The translations under genes and the position numbers were made by a program. Positions 1-12,672 of a stretch of DNA of 64,000 bases are shown in pieces. The first letter of the stretch is position 1; each line of letters starts with the position of its first letter. This stretch comes from Sarcocystis neurona (taxonomy: Eukaryota > Apicomplexa > Conoidasida > Eucoccidiorida > Sarcocystidae): NCBI GenBank assembly GCA_000727475.1, contig KL647288.1, positions 2,593,417 to 2,657,416 on the forward strand, read 5' to 3'. The notes under the pieces were generated by a model that searched no databases, was not told the DNA's origin, and saw only the letters and a list, made by a program, of their open reading frames with translations.

Positions 1-1
1 T

Positions 2-36
<35 letters not shown>

Positions 37-660
37 GCTGTGTATGCCTGAAAAGTGTGTGTGCGAGTGTGTGTGTGTGTGTATACTTGTATATTAGTTC
101 ATGTATGAATTGCTGTAGATCTGCGTGCAGGTATGTGTAGTATATCAATCTGTAGAACTTCAAGTATGCGCATGCGTATGTGTGTGTGTATGTGTGTTTG
201 CCTACACACGTATGTAGGTTAGTACAAAGTATACATCCACGTGAAGAATAAACTACATATATATATATATACGTATACGTACGTGCGTGTATATATATAT
301 ATATATATATGTATACAGGTGTACGCGGTGGTATAGATATACATGTGTGTATGTACGTATAGGCATATGTGTGTAGAGATGAACGTATGTGTAGGTGTAT
401 GTATATGTGTAGGTATATGTATGTATCCGTATATGTATGTATCTGTATATGTATGTATATGTAAATGTAAACGTATGGGGATGTATATGGAAATGTATAC
501 GTCTATGTAAATGTGTATATGTAAGTGTATCTCCATCTGCGTACATATATGTATATATGTACATATATATATATATATATGTATATACGCATGTACGTAC
601 ATATACATATACGTACATATATATATGGATATATATATATATACATATATATCCGTGTGC
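1..660. repeat. TA/TG microsatellite block
   Basis: Nearly continuous (TA)n mixed with TATG, TGTA and TG steps, interrupted only at about 90-230 by less regular AT-rich sequence. Both strands stay open for long stretches and translate to Y/I/H/T/C peptides, which marks these frames as repeat artefacts. Confidence 0.9.
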
Positions 661-1615
661 TCGGGTGCATATGTGTTTGCGCCCCGTTCCGGGGGTTCTT
701 CTTTCTTTGGAGAACTTCCCTTTTCGCGTGTTTTTCTTTGCCAGCTCTTTTTGCTCGGTCCTTTCTTCTTTGTGGATATCGCTGCTCGATGTACTCTCCT
801 CTTCCTTCGAAGAACTCTTCGTTTCCCTTCCCTGCGCGTCTTCTTTTTGCTGTTGGCACACGGACGCACTTCGCCCTGCCCTCGTCACAGCCCTATCGTG
901 CAGACTCTCCCGCTTTCAGAGGTACCCAAGCGAACGTAGCCAACTCTCTTATATACTACACGTATGTACCTACACAGAAAACTGCATACATATATATATA
1001 TATATATGCACGTCTATAAAGACATCTATATGCATACCTATACTGTACATATATATATACATGTATAAATGTACCCATATACATTTGCTCATGTATATAA
1101 TGTGTATGGGTATTGATTTATGGTTTGCACGCGTGTTTCTTCGGAGTTTTTGGGCAGGGGTGAATTTAGACAGCGTCTTCCTCGCAGGAGGGGTCCTAAA
1201 TTTTCGCTCGTGTACCCTCCGTAATTTTATCTGCTTCTTCCCTTCCCTGCAGACTGCACGCCCCTCACAGACACACATGCATGTATATATGTAGCTGCAT
1301 GCGTTGGACACAGAGAGAGGGGAGAAAGAGAAAAGAAGAGCACGTGCGTCGCTGAGTCACTTTTCTCGTGTCCTACCCATTCGCTCTTCTCGGTGTGTAC
1401 GTCTTCCTTTATTTCTTTTTGTCTTTGTTCGTGGCTAACTTCTCGCACATCGCTGTGAAAGATATGTCTCTCTCTACAGAAGAGACCCCGGTAATGTGCC
1501 ACACACACACACAGCAGTGCGGCTCTTGCTGCCGGTGCTGCTGCTGCTTGTGGGGCGCGCTGCTGCTCCTCTGCTGCAGGGGCTGCTGTCGTTTTCTCTG
1601 CGCACTTTTTTGCAG
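661..1615. other. Spacer or intron upstream of the M16 exons
   Basis: 661-960 is mixed, pyrimidine-rich on +, without a convincing splice-bounded exon. 965-1110 is TA microsatellite. 1120-1615 is again pyrimidine-rich and contains CTG steps at 1515-1590 that run up to the acceptor of the exon at 1616. Being upstream of an internal exon of a + strand gene, at least the right part is probably intron. I see no gene of its own here. Confidence 0.5.
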
Positions 1616-2248
1616 AGAAATGAGAGAGAAGCGGCAGCTCGGGTACGCCTTCAGCTGCTCTTCTTCTGCGTTGGAGTTCTGCGACAGCGGCGTGTTGTTC
1701 TTCGGCGCCACGCCCCGGCCGGCGTTCGCTGCGCGGGCCTGGGACGCGCTCTGCGCTGTTATTCACTCGCTCTGCACCACGCGGCCGCCGACCGAGGAGG
1801 AGTTCTTTTCAGTACGTTCGCGACGACGGTTTTCCTCCTCCTCTTCTCCCCGTCTCCCCGTCTTCTCTATCCTCTTCGTCCTCTTCTTTTTTTATCTTCC
1901 CCGCGAATTGGGCCTTCCTGTCTTTTCTCTGTCTCGTGTCTCCTCCTTCGTTATTATTCTGCCGCAGGAAGACGGGTCGCCGTTCTCTGTAGATCTTCCT
2001 CTTCCTGCTCTGTCTCGCCTTTCTCTTCTTGCTGCAAGAACAAACAGGTTCCCCGTCTCGTCTCTCTTTTTCGCGGACTTCTTCTTACTCGAGCAAGTGT
2101 TTGTTCTCCCCAAAAAAGTTCCTTCGTCCCCCAGCACTTGCGCGTGCTTCTCTACAACTTCAGGGACGCAGGGCTTCAGCAAACTGCGAAGATCGCCAGA
2201 GAAAACGTGCTTTTCATGAGGAAAACAAAAACGGACGCTTTCACTTGA
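1616..2248 (+). CDS. M16 family (insulysin-like) zinc metallopeptidase, C-terminal exons
   Basis: Two exons. Exon 1616-1811 follows an acceptor ending ttttttgcag and ends at a gtacgt donor. Exon 2135-2248 follows ccttcgtcccccag and ends in TGA. Both junction sides are phase 0, giving 65 codons plus 37 residues. The first exon contains EMREKRQLGYAFSC, which matches the LR-x-K-x-QLGY signature of the C-terminal half of insulysin-type M16 peptidases. It is followed by the hydrophobic strand SGVLFFGATPRP and a helix. The next exon (HLRVLLYNFRDAGLQQT...) fits the helix after the family's EEAF-type turn. Catalytic HxxEH residues belong to the N-terminal domain and are not in the window, so upstream exons are left of 1616 or outside. 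The frame stops about 15 residues after RENVLFM, earlier than in typical insulysins, so the protein is either short or continues by a splice I could not place. Confidence 0.62.
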   Translation, partial: RNEREAAARVRLQLLFFCVGVLRQRRVVLRRHAPAGVRCAGLGRALRCYSLALHHAAADRGGVLFSTFATTVFLLLFSPSPRLLYPLRPLLFLSSPRIGPSCLFSVSCLLLRYYSAAGRRVAVLCRSSSSCSVSPFSSCCKNKQVPRLVSLFRGLLLTRASVCSPQKSSFVPQHLRVLLYNFRDAGLQQTAKIARENVLFMRKTKTDAFT

Positions 2249-2279
2249 ATACGAAAAAGACACCAAGCTCTACCTCAAA

Positions 2280-3415
2280 TACCACAACTATATATATATA
2301 TACGTGTGTGTATATAGATACTTGTCTATGTGTATATATGTCTACATATATATGGGTACATAGGCACATGCGTATGTAAACATATGTGTCATGTATGTAT
2401 AATATGTGTACATATATGTATGTACGTGTGTATGTATATCTGTGTGCATGCGTATGTACACATATATATGTGTATGTGTGCTTATGTGTGTGTGTATATA
2501 CATATATGTATACAGATGTAGATAGATATATTAGACCAGTAGAAGGATAGAGAGATATACACATCGATATGTGTGTATCTACTTTTGTCTGTATATGTAT
2601 TTGTAGGTGCCTACATTTTTATACATACGTATGTGTACATGTATGTATTTGTGTACGTATATTTGTATGTGTGTCTGTGTATATGTATACATGTATTAGG
2701 CGTGATGGAGTGTTACTTGCAACAAAATAGAAGTATCGACCGCATGCGGGCTCGAGAAGCATATGTGGATTGTCTTCGGATCTATTATTACCAGTGCATT
2801 TATACTGAGGTGGAGACGGAGACGGAGACACAGAGACGGAGACAGGCAGACAGACACACACACACACACACACAGAGGTCGGTGTCTGTGCGTGCGCATA
2901 TAAAGTTGTAGAGAGACAGACAGAGGCAGCAAGGAAGCAACTACGCAGAACATACATATATATATGTATATATGTCTCCATAAAATATACGCACATATAC
3001 ATTGTCCTAAATGAGGAACATTTACGTATCCATATATGTGTGATATGTGCCTGCATTAGTATACTTCTACATAAAACACGTCTATTTACGTCTGGTATCT
3101 TAGTGAAAAACCTATGCATATGTATGTGTATATTATATGGTGCGTGCCTGAAGCTGTCTTGTATATATCTACGTAGAAAAGACATATATATGTACTGGGT
3201 GTGCGGACACAGAAGTCTAGTAGCCACCGATGCTGCGGGGCAACTGTGTAGTAGTCGTCCCGTGTATAGACACGCCACGTTGACTTCTTGTAGAACATGT
3301 TAGACAGATACGTTGAGATACGTACACAGCGGAGAACGTATACATATATACATATACATACATGTATGAAAAAAAACCTATATATATATATATATATGTG
3401 TGTATTGGGAACAGT
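2280..3415. repeat. Microsatellite block (TA, TG, GGAGAC, CA)
   Basis: Mostly TA/TATG/TG microsatellite. At 2810-2875 there is a purine-rich hexamer stretch of GGAGAC units running into (CA)10. 2700-2790 and 3010-3340 are less repetitive, but no splice-bounded frame is convincing. No gene is called. Confidence 0.8.
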
Positions 3416-3679
3416 GGAGTAGGTGGAGGAAAAGGAGAGTAGCAGCAGGCACACACACACGCAGAGCAAGGTAGACATGAAAGACGAGGTGCAGGAGAAA
3501 GAGAAGAGAAGCTCCTCCTGCTGCTCTTGTGGCTGGTATACGTACATGGCAGTGGCGAACGGTCTTGTTGCAGGAGTTGCTCCTGAGGGGGAGGACGTGC
3601 TAAGGTTTGTTGTGCTCCGGGTCTTGTTGCTGCATTTTTGTTACTGCTTCTGTTGCTCGGGGTCCTCCTGTGGCCCCTC

Positions 3680-3718
3680 CTGGTCTTCTCATAGTGCTTC
3701 TGGTGCTGCAGCGCTGGG

Positions 3719-3750
<32 letters not shown>

Positions 3751-4110
3751 TTGCTGCCGCTGGTGTTGCTGCTGCTGCTCTTGCTGCCGCTGCTCTTGCT
3801 GCCGCTGATGTTGCTGCCGTTGGTGTTGCTGCTGCTGCTGTTGCAGTTGCTGCTGTTGCTGCCGCTGCTGTTGCTGCCGCTGCTGTTGCTGCTGCCGCTG
3901 GTGTTGCTGCTGCTGCTCTTGCTGCTGCTGCTCTTGCTGCTGCTGGTGCTGTTGTTTTATTGGCTTCTCCCGTCCCTGTTGCTGCTCCTATTTTTGGTCT
4001 TGCTGCTGTTGCTGCCTGTGTTGCTGTGCGTCTCGTGTTCGGCTGCTGCTGCTGTTGCTGCAGCTGCATTTCTTCTCTTTTATAGCAGTTGCTGCTGTTG
4101 TTCCTCCCGT
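3680..4110 (+). repeat. CTG triplet tract (CTG sense on +)
   Basis: About 430 bases of imperfect TGC/TTG/CTG units. All frames on both strands are open or nearly so, giving poly-Leu, poly-Ala, poly-Cys or poly-Gln. The tract alone therefore says nothing about coding. No flanking exon was found, and by analogy with the CCDC47-like gene it may be intronic. Confidence 0.85.
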
Positions 4111-4369
4111 GTTGCTGTTTTTTAGGCGCGGCAGGTTCTGCTGAGTGGGTTCGCGACGAGTTTCAAATCAAACGAATATTGGGCGGTGAGAAATTTTCAA
4201 ATTTTCTTGCATCCGCCAAGTAGCTGTTTCTCTTCTTCTCCACAACCCCGTTGCTACCTCTTAGAAGAGAAGAGCCCCAAACACATATATCTGCTCTTAC
4301 GTGAAGAAACCTACATACATATATCAAGAGACAGAGAAAGCGACAGAAAGAGAAAGAGACAGAAGTAAA

Positions 4370-5895
4370 TGTCTACATGACATACACAGACGTAGTCGTG
4401 TTCACGCGCAATATATATATAAGCGTCAGTGTGTCTACCTGTAAAGATATATATATATATATGTCTATGAATATGTATGAATGCAAACTGTTGGAGGCAT
4501 AGCACCCTGTATAATTATTGATATACTAATGTTGTATATATATATATATATGTATATGAATATGTATAGAGAGAGTAAGGGAAAAACTCGTGTGTATAGT
4601 ATGTCCATGTGTACTGGTGTGCGCGCAAATAATATATATATATATATATGTATGTGTATGAGTATGTGTATATACCTGTATATATTTTCCTTTTGCGCAA
4701 CGTTGCCTGGCAGGCGTTCTCGTATACATATACATATATATATATATGTATACATATATTCATATATATATATATATGTCTATGCATGTGACATCACCCG
4801 TGTTGTAAAGTGTGGGAATGTCTCTGTCTCTCTTTACGAGGCAGGCAGACGTTTTTCTTCTTCGTTGATTATCTGCGTGAATTTTTCTCTGCATTTCTCG
4901 TGTCTCCACAACATCGTTGTTGAATGTGTTCTTGGAGACGGGAACCGTTCGATCAATCACGTCTCGCCTACACACACACACACGTGCAAATATGAATATA
5001 TATATATATATGTGTATACGTGTGTGTATACATAGGTATGTGTGTGTACACATAGATATGTATGTGTGTGTCTACATGTATATATATACATACATACATA
5101 CATACACATATATGTTTATCTATACGTGTGCATATATATATAGGTGTATATGTATACAAATATATATATGTGTATATATGTATATTCGAAAGTGTCATAT
5201 ATGCATAGATATATATATATATGACACTATTGTGGGTGTAGTATTAGATGTTTGTATGACTGTTAGGGCATGCATGGCTGGCCTTTACGGCGCATGCAGA
5301 CACGAGAACGTCTACGTAGGAAAAAGAAAGAGAAGAAAAATTCCTCCGCATTGCTGTGTATATATATTACGGACTGCTTTTTACAGAGACACCTAACGTC
5401 AGTTCATATTAATACAGATTATATGTATATACACATACGCACCCACATACACATACATGAATATATATATCTCTCTCTACACGTATATGTACACTCATAT
5501 CTCTATCAATGTACGTATACATATATACATATATATACATATATATATGTATACGTGTGTGTATATCTCTATGTATACGTGTACGTAGACACATATCCAT
5601 ATCAATGCACACATACATATATATATATACACTTGTATGTATATCTCTCTCTATACGTGTATGTACACGCATATCTATATCAATGTATATATGTATATAT
5701 GTATGTATGTCTCTCTATGTGTAAATGTACATGCATATATATATGAATGTACATATATATGTATATATCTACATATATATATATATGAATATGTACACAT
5801 ATATATATATATATTTATAAATATGCCTGGCTGCATACACGTATGTACGTGCATACATTTCTCTTCCAAAATATATATATATATATATTTATATG
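4370..5895. repeat. Microsatellite block with a higher-order repeat
   Basis: TA/TATG microsatellite with short unique islands at 4790-4970 and 5225-5400. Within it, 5460-5740 repeats a roughly 100-base unit about three times. Each unit has a TATATCTCTNTNTA-type box, then a TACACnCATATC box, then ATCAATGyA. No gene is called in this interval. Confidence 0.8.
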
Positions 5896-6017
5896 TGTAT
5901 CTCTGTATGCATGCACATACATGTGCATCACTTTAAGTTCCTCCTTGTTTCTTTGAATGATACGTATATATGTGCGTGTGATTTTTTCTCCGGAAAAATG
6001 TGTGTCTGCTGTCGTAG

Positions 6018-9000
6018 GTGCTGCTGTTTGGACTGCAAGTGCCTGTCTCCATGAAGGACTTAAGCAGCATCAAGAATATCCCGGCCTTCTACGAGGTATA
6101 CAGCAGCTCGAAACACAGCGGCTCTCTGCAGACATGCCTGCGCGGTGACCCATTTGCTGCTTTTTCCATGTAGACACAGAGAGACCCCTGGCTTGTCACC
6201 TCCGTGCCTTTCATTTTTCCTCGATTTGTGAGCCGGAAGGGCTGTCTACGCAACGCGAAGCCCGAGGGTGTCTCTTTTATTAAGTATACGAATTTTTGTT
6301 TATCTACATATGTGTGTGTGTCTCTTTCTCTATGTATATATATATGTACACATGCATAGAGGCCTGTATTTCTTTTCTACGTGTATATATAGAAGTGTGT
6401 TTGTCTGTTTATGCGTTATAATATATATATATATATATATGTACGTACTTGTGTGTGTATGGGCCTCTCTCTCTCGCTATTTGTATATATGTGTGCTTGC
6501 ACGTGGGGCTGTATTTGTTGTCGGTGTTCACATATATATGTACATATACATAAGTGTGTGTGTGTGTGTGTTTGTATTATATGTACGTATTTTTGTCGTT
6601 GGGGGCCTCCTCTCTTGATCAATACGTGCATGCGCGTGGGTGTGCGTTTTTCGCCGGTAGGTGTGGACAGATAGGGCTGCTTTCTTCTTCGTTTTCTGCG
6701 AGAGGGGAGAGTACAACATGCGCACTTCTGTAAATGAGAGTCCCCCGTTATCTGCCGAAAAAAAAAGTGACGCATGCTGCTGTGATGGCGACAACATATT
6801 CTGCATGCAGCCAGTAAAGGCCTGTCTCTGCTGTCACTACACCTACCCGTATCTATTGATATAGCCGTGTTTACAAACTCACCCGGAGGCGCCTATGTAC
6901 GTATATACGTATATGTTTGGGGACACACAGATATATAGATAGACACAAAGATACGTATGTATGTACATCTTTATTTTGCAAGTAATCGTATCTGTACAAA
7001 TACAAATACATACGTGTGTATAGATATGAATATGCATGCGTCCACACGCCTGCACGAAGACACTCATATATATATGTATATACAAATGCACGTTTAGACA
7101 CGTCTGCTCACACAAATGCATACGTGTATCCGTACCAGTATGTACGTACATATATATATATATATAAGTATACTCATACACATACAAATTCATCCGCATG
7201 TCCATTACAGTACATACATTATACACGTATATATATATATATGTGTATATAAATAGACGTTTATATTTATATACATATGTATATATAAATTCACATATAT
7301 ATGAATACACCTATCTATACTCACACACATACATTTGCATACGTGTAGAGATACACCCACGCCCACAAACATACACATACATACACATATACATACATAT
7401 ACATACTAACGTGCGTACGCACATATATAATATACATACATCCACACATACACATACATACATACACATGCACATATACATGCATACAGACAGACATAAC
7501 ATACATACACATATAACGTATATGTAACATACATACATATATAACATACATACATATATAACATACATACATATATAACATACATACGTATATGACATAC
7601 ATACATACATATGCATACACACAAGCATGCATATATATATATATATAACATGCATAGATACACGTGCAGGTATGAGAAATGGGGAGAAAAAGATCTGCAG
7701 GTGTGTCTTGATGTGGGGTGTGCAATTGGCAGCAGGTTGAACGCGGGCACGTGTAGATCGTATGTTTGTTTGAAGGGGAGAAGAATTCCTTTTTTTACCC
7801 CCCCTTTTTTCTCTCCCTGCCTTCTCCTATTTTCCGTCGAAAATGTTCGTTGCAGCGAGTAACTCTCGAACACGTGCGGCAGAGGCTGCGGACGCAGTGC
7901 CTCGCGGCGCCTATGATAACGTCCATAGCAATGTCAGGTGGGTGAATTCCTTCGCTGGCGACGAATATTTACTTGAAAAGGGGCCACTTGGAAAGCAAGA
8001 CGTTACTTTTGTGTTGCCCTTCCTCGCTTTCTCCCCGTCTCTCTCTTATATGTGTATGTGTATTATTTGGGTACTTCGCAAGGTGTATGTACACCGAAGA
8101 CGAAGGCAGAGCTTTGCCCCTCTGTCTTTCTGTCTTTCTCTTTTGTATAGATAGATATATTCATTGCTACCCTTCACATTCTCGAGTACACGGTAAAAAA
8201 GAGAACCCCTGCGTCTTTTTTTCGTCTCTCTATATATATGTGTATATATTGGATATATATATGTGAAGTTTACATATATAGATATATATGCCCGTGTATG
8301 TATGTCAACCCATCCATCTTCCATTTTTTTCACTATCTGTCTTTTTCTATATATATTTATGGGTGTAGGTACATATGTACCTGTTTGCATAGGGGTATAC
8401 ACACTATACATATATATATGTACATATACGTATATATACAAGGTGTCCGTATACATACATGTAGATATTTTTTCTGTATGACCCTTATACATACATACGT
8501 GTGTATTTGTAGACTGATATACATGTTGTTTTATATTTCTATTATATATACACATATATGTTCAAATACTTTTCCATCGATACATACATATATGTATACA
8601 TATTTACTGCTATTTACACATATATATGTATAGAGAGAAAGAGAGAGACAGATATATATATACATATACGTAGTTTTTAATGTGTTGTATATACGTATAT
8701 ATATACGTATGTATGTATGTATATATATGTAGAGATGCATATACTACGTACATACGTGTACGGGGCGTCTGATAGTAGAGGGGAGAACTCCCGTTCTCAA
8801 GGCCGGGGGGGGGAGGGGGGGGTCGAAGGCAGAAGAAGAGAAGGAGACGTGGGAAAAGGAAGAGGGACGCGTAGGGGAGGACAGCAACGTCCGAGAAGAA
8901 AATGGACGCAGCAGAATAAAACATTCGAATAGAAGGGAAACCAGAAATCCACGCACTTTAGAAGGGAGAGATGAAACGAAGAAATTACGTGCTTCTTCTC

Positions 9001-10428
9001 TTGCTGCTGTTGCGTCTGGCAGCAGACGCGTGGGATATGGGGGGATCCTTGCAGGCACGCTTCTGGCCTTTCCTCGACAGGGCAGGAAGAATCCCTTTCA
9101 ATAACTACTTCGTTTCTGTTCTGCCGTCTCCTTCTTTTCCGCCTTCTCTTCCCTGTTATTTCCTTCTCGTTTTCCTTCATTTTTCTTCTTCCCCGCGTTC
9201 TCTTCTTTCTGCGTCTGCACCCCGAATCGACGCAATCGATCACCAACAAATCAAAAAACGCATCCCCCGCTCCACCTGCCGTTCTCTCCACTCCTGCTGC
9301 TGTCCTTGCTCCTGTCGCTCCCGCTGCTGTTGCTCCTGCTGTCGCCGCTCCTGCTGCTGTCGCCGCTACTGTCGCTCCTGCTGCTGGTGTCGCTGCTCCT
9401 GCTGTTGCCCCTGATGTCCTTGCTGCTGCTGGTCTTCCTGCAAATGCTGCTGTTACTCCACTGGCGCTGCTGTTCCTGCCGATACAGCTGGTGTTTCTGC
9501 TGCCCTTCCTGCCGCTGCACTCCTGCCGGTGCTGCTGCTGCTTTTGCTGCTGCGGCTGCTGGTGCGTCTTGGCAGGTCCCCGTGGTATCAAGCGCTGTCT
9601 CTCTAAGGCGGAGCGCCTGGTGGCAGCCAAGATGCACCGCATGCTGCCGCACAGAACGAAGGCTGCTGACGATGGTCGATCATCATGTGGATTAACGGTA
9701 ATTTCCTTCTCTCCACAAGAGCTCTCTTCACGTACACTCCTCAAAACTGCGTGTCTCTCTGTGTGCGTGCTGTCTCGCCGTCTCCCTCTGCATGTCTCTG
9801 TGTCTCCGTGTCTCCGTGCCCTCCCCTGTTTATAGACGCGTCTCCATACGGGAGGATTAATAGCGAAGGAGCAGAAGAGAAACACACACGTAGACAGGAA
9901 AGACCTTGGGCACTCTTCTGTATATAGACGTATCTTTCTTATCTCTTCACGCTTGTGGGCATCTCGTGCGATATTCCTTTCATCTACACAAACAGCGAGA
10001 AGAAGCGCATGCTCGCCACTTACAGCGATAAACATAATTATAAGAAGACCTCCATTTTTATAGGACACAGAGAGACAAGGGAGGAAGAAAGAGACAGAAA
10101 AAGTTCTATACATATATGCATATATGTGTTTTTTAGTTATCATATATATACACATATATGTATACGTGAAGAGAGGCAGAGAGAAACACATGTGTGTATA
10201 TATATATATACATGTGTATATATGTGTTCGTTAGGACACATATATGTATGTGGAGCAAGGAGGAGAGGAAAAGAAAGGGAGAAAGAAAGGGGAAGCGAAA
10301 GAGGAAGAGAAATAGGGGAAGAGTGAAGTTTTTCATTTGTAGGGTTTACAGAAATGAGTGGACAAGCAGGCCGTACTAGGAACACATCCGTCGACGTAGA
10401 AGAAGATGCGAGCGCAGCAGTCGAAGTG
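6018..10428 (+). CDS. Scattered candidate exons, possibly the 5' part of the membrane-anchored protein
   Basis: Five stretches look like exons. 6018-6095 (phase 0/0) contains FGLQVPVSMKDLSSIKNIPA. 7856-7937 (phase 0 start, one base left over) contains TLEHVRQRLRTQCLAAPMIT. 9023 to about 9109 starts with two bases after tctggcag and contains WDMGGSLQARFWPFLD. 9576-9697 has a gtaatt donor and contains GIKRCLSKAERLVAAKMHRM. 10352-10425 or 10428 contains MSGQAGRTRNTSVDVEED. The first three join in phase, and the last ends in phase 0, as required by the exon at 11257. The links around 9110-10350 do not resolve, so whether this is one gene is unproven. I recognise no domain. Very long, microsatellite-filled introns separate the pieces. 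Confidence 0.3.
6270..8760. repeat. Interspersed TA/TATG microsatellites
   Basis: Repeat blocks at 6290-6580, 6890-7660 and 8130-8750 are separated by short unique segments at 6590-6870 and 7670-8130. At 7520-7610 an 18-base unit (ACATACATACATATATA) is repeated in tandem about five times. Apart from the exon candidate at 7856-7937, I see no gene. Confidence 0.8.
8803..8822 (+). other. Poly-G run
   Basis: Two G runs of eight or more separated by a single A, in the middle of a purine-rich stretch (8770-8970). G runs of this length could form a quadruplex on the + strand; this is inference from composition only. Confidence 0.5.
9295..9570 (+). repeat. CTG triplet tract before candidate exon 9576
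   Basis: CTG/CTC/TGT units, CTG sense on +, ending at the acceptor tcttggcag of the candidate exon 9576-9697. It shows the same tract-before-acceptor arrangement as 11257, 40270 and 48157. Confidence 0.8.
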
Positions 10429-11120
10429 GTGTACGTGTGTCGGTCAGCAAGAGAAGTGCTGCTGCCACGTTTGTGTCTGATGACGTGGACACATTTCTAC
10501 AATATTAACTCTCTAACAAAAATTCTTCGGGGTCTTTTTATATGCCTCCTCCTCTTCCTTTCAAATATCCTTCTGCGTGCCATATATACATACGTACATA
10601 CGCACTGGGCAGATAAGAATGCAAACGCACACATATACACGTGTGTGTATAAATGGTAGAGATTCCATACCATAGTAGGGATATAACGTGATATCTATAC
10701 ATACATATATATACATACATATGCGTGTACGTTTACTTATTAGTTTGTAGCGGTACTGTATATATGTAGTGGTGCAAAGATAAATACAATTGGTATTCAT
10801 ATGGGCGTACATATATATATATATATATATTTAAATAGGTATATGTGTGTGTAGAGAGATATTCAAATGTGCGTGTATATATATATATATATGAGTAGGT
10901 GTGTGTGTGTGTCTGGAGAGAGAGAGGTATTTGTATGTGGACTGAGTAGAAGTAAATCGATATTTCTAGTTGTGGACATGTGTTTGTGTGTGTATATTTA
11001 CAACTGCAGATCTGTGTGTAAATAAGCACGTGTGTATTCGTACGTACGCATATAAATGTAACTGTAAAGAAACGTATGTATAGGGATATATATATATATA
11101 GGCCTCGCTATAGGTAATCA
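10090..11120. repeat. Microsatellite with a unique island
   Basis: TA/TG repeats at 10110-10240 and 10580-11110, with a purine-rich AGGAAGAG stretch at 10255-10325 and a unique island around 10330-10560 that holds the candidate exon ending near 10428. Confidence 0.75.
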
Positions 11121-11164
11121 TTACGCACACGAGTAGCTTAACAACACGCGTTTGGACGAGTATG

Positions 11165-11256
11165 TGTGTATGCTTGTGTTGCTGCTGTTGCTGGTGCTGC
11201 TGTTGCTGTTGGTGGTGCTGCTGCTGTTGCTATTGCTGCTGCTGCTGTTGTTGCAG
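11165..11256 (+). repeat. CTG triplet tract abutting an acceptor
   Basis: Imperfect CTG/TTG units that end in ttgttgcag directly before the exon at 11257. The repeat appears to supply the pyrimidine-containing acceptor context. Confidence 0.85.
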
Positions 11257-12672
11257 TGGGCAACGCTGCCGGAGTGGGCGGAAGATCTGCCGGTCGATGA
11301 GGCGTGGGAGGAGGCATCACTTCGGTGCGTCCTTTTTGGTCTTCTTCGAATCGTGTGCATCTCTCTGTGGCAGCTCTTTCTCCTCTTATGAAGAAGTTCA
11401 AAAGAGTGAAAAAATGTGTATATTTGCCCAAGTGCATATACATCTCCACGCGTACTACCTATGTGTGTATATATATGTATATATATATGTATGTAGCTCG
11501 CCCACAAGTATACCCATATACAAATGTACATGTATATATATATATGTTAGGTGCATTCTGTAATACACGTACATGAATGTATTTCTATGTAAATATATGT
11601 ATATGTTTATCGATATATATGTATATATATATGTTACTTACGTATACTTGTGGACGCCACACGGAGAGTTACACAGCTGATGACTGAGGAAGGTAGCTGC
11701 CATGCATTTCACTCATGTAAATACCTTTTTTAGCCGAAGACTGTGTAGGTCTCCATAGCTGCAAAAAACCCACACAAATCTACCCGATCTTTCGTAAATG
11801 TCAACACGTGTCTGTGTATCTGTCTTCTTTATGTCACTCTTTCTGTCTATATATTTGTATTATTATCTCTCTATCTATCTATATATGTATACGTGTATAC
11901 CAGTACTCTCTGCAGGATTACGTTGAAATACGTACCTACAAAAGCCCCACACACATCTCTTCGAATTTTCGTAAATGCCAACGTGTGTCCGTATCTCTGT
12001 CTTCTTTGTGTATGTCTCTCTCTTGATATATATATATATATATATATATACAGGTTGACGCCTGTAAATGCGTGTATGTATGCACATAGATAAATACGTG
12101 TACATACATCGCTATTTATATATATATATATGCAGTCGAACACATATATAAATTAACGCATATACATCGTTGTATGCATATATATACATATATGTGTATA
12201 TATATATATGTATGTTTATATATATGCATGTATGTACACGTATATATATATATATATACGCGCAGTCGAGCACAGAGTATGTGTGTGTGGGGGTTAAATG
12301 CACACATATAAACTGCCTGTGTTTACATCGCTATATATATATATATATGTGTATATGTGTGTGTATATATATATATGCATATATTTACGCATTGTAGCCC
12401 AAGGTGTGTTGTGTACGTGTGTGTGTGTGTGTGGGGTGGGGGGGGGGTAAAATCTGCGATGCAGAGCAGCAGAGCGACGGCGTTCACAGGAAACTTCGGC
12501 ATGGAGAGAGAAACTCTCTTCTCTCATCGCGAAGCCGTTCAAGAGAATTTCTTCGTTGCTGCGTCCCTGCAGCAGCAGCACGTTTTATCTGCTGCTCTTC
12601 GGCATAACAGCGGCAGGCCTCCTGGCGTTCCTCGCCACGACCGCGCAGCGCCGCAGGCGCCTCCTCGGCTAG
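11257..12672 (+). CDS. Protein with a C-terminal transmembrane anchor and basic tail (last two exons)
   Basis: Exon 11257-11324 (68 bases) encodes [19 protein letters not shown] and ends at a gtgcgt donor with two bases left over. Exon 12573-12672 begins after cgtccctgcag with one base, so the junction codon is CGC (Arg) and the frame holds. It encodes a 17-19 residue hydrophobic helix ([20 protein letters not shown]), then AQRRRRLLG and TAG. A single helix next to the C-terminus with an arginine cluster fits a tail-anchored or type I membrane protein with a short cytosolic tail. The acidic Trp-rich exon before it would be the juxtamembrane region. I do not recognise the family. Candidate upstream exons lie at 6018-10428. 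Confidence 0.55.
11440..12425. repeat. Microsatellite block with an imperfect direct repeat
   Basis: TA/TG microsatellite inside the intron 11325-12572. 11767-11845 and 11943-12022 are two diverged copies of one sequence, sharing the CCCACACA start, a TTCGTAAATG core, and CTGTCTTCTTT near the end. 12433-12447 is G4-T-G10. Confidence 0.75.
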
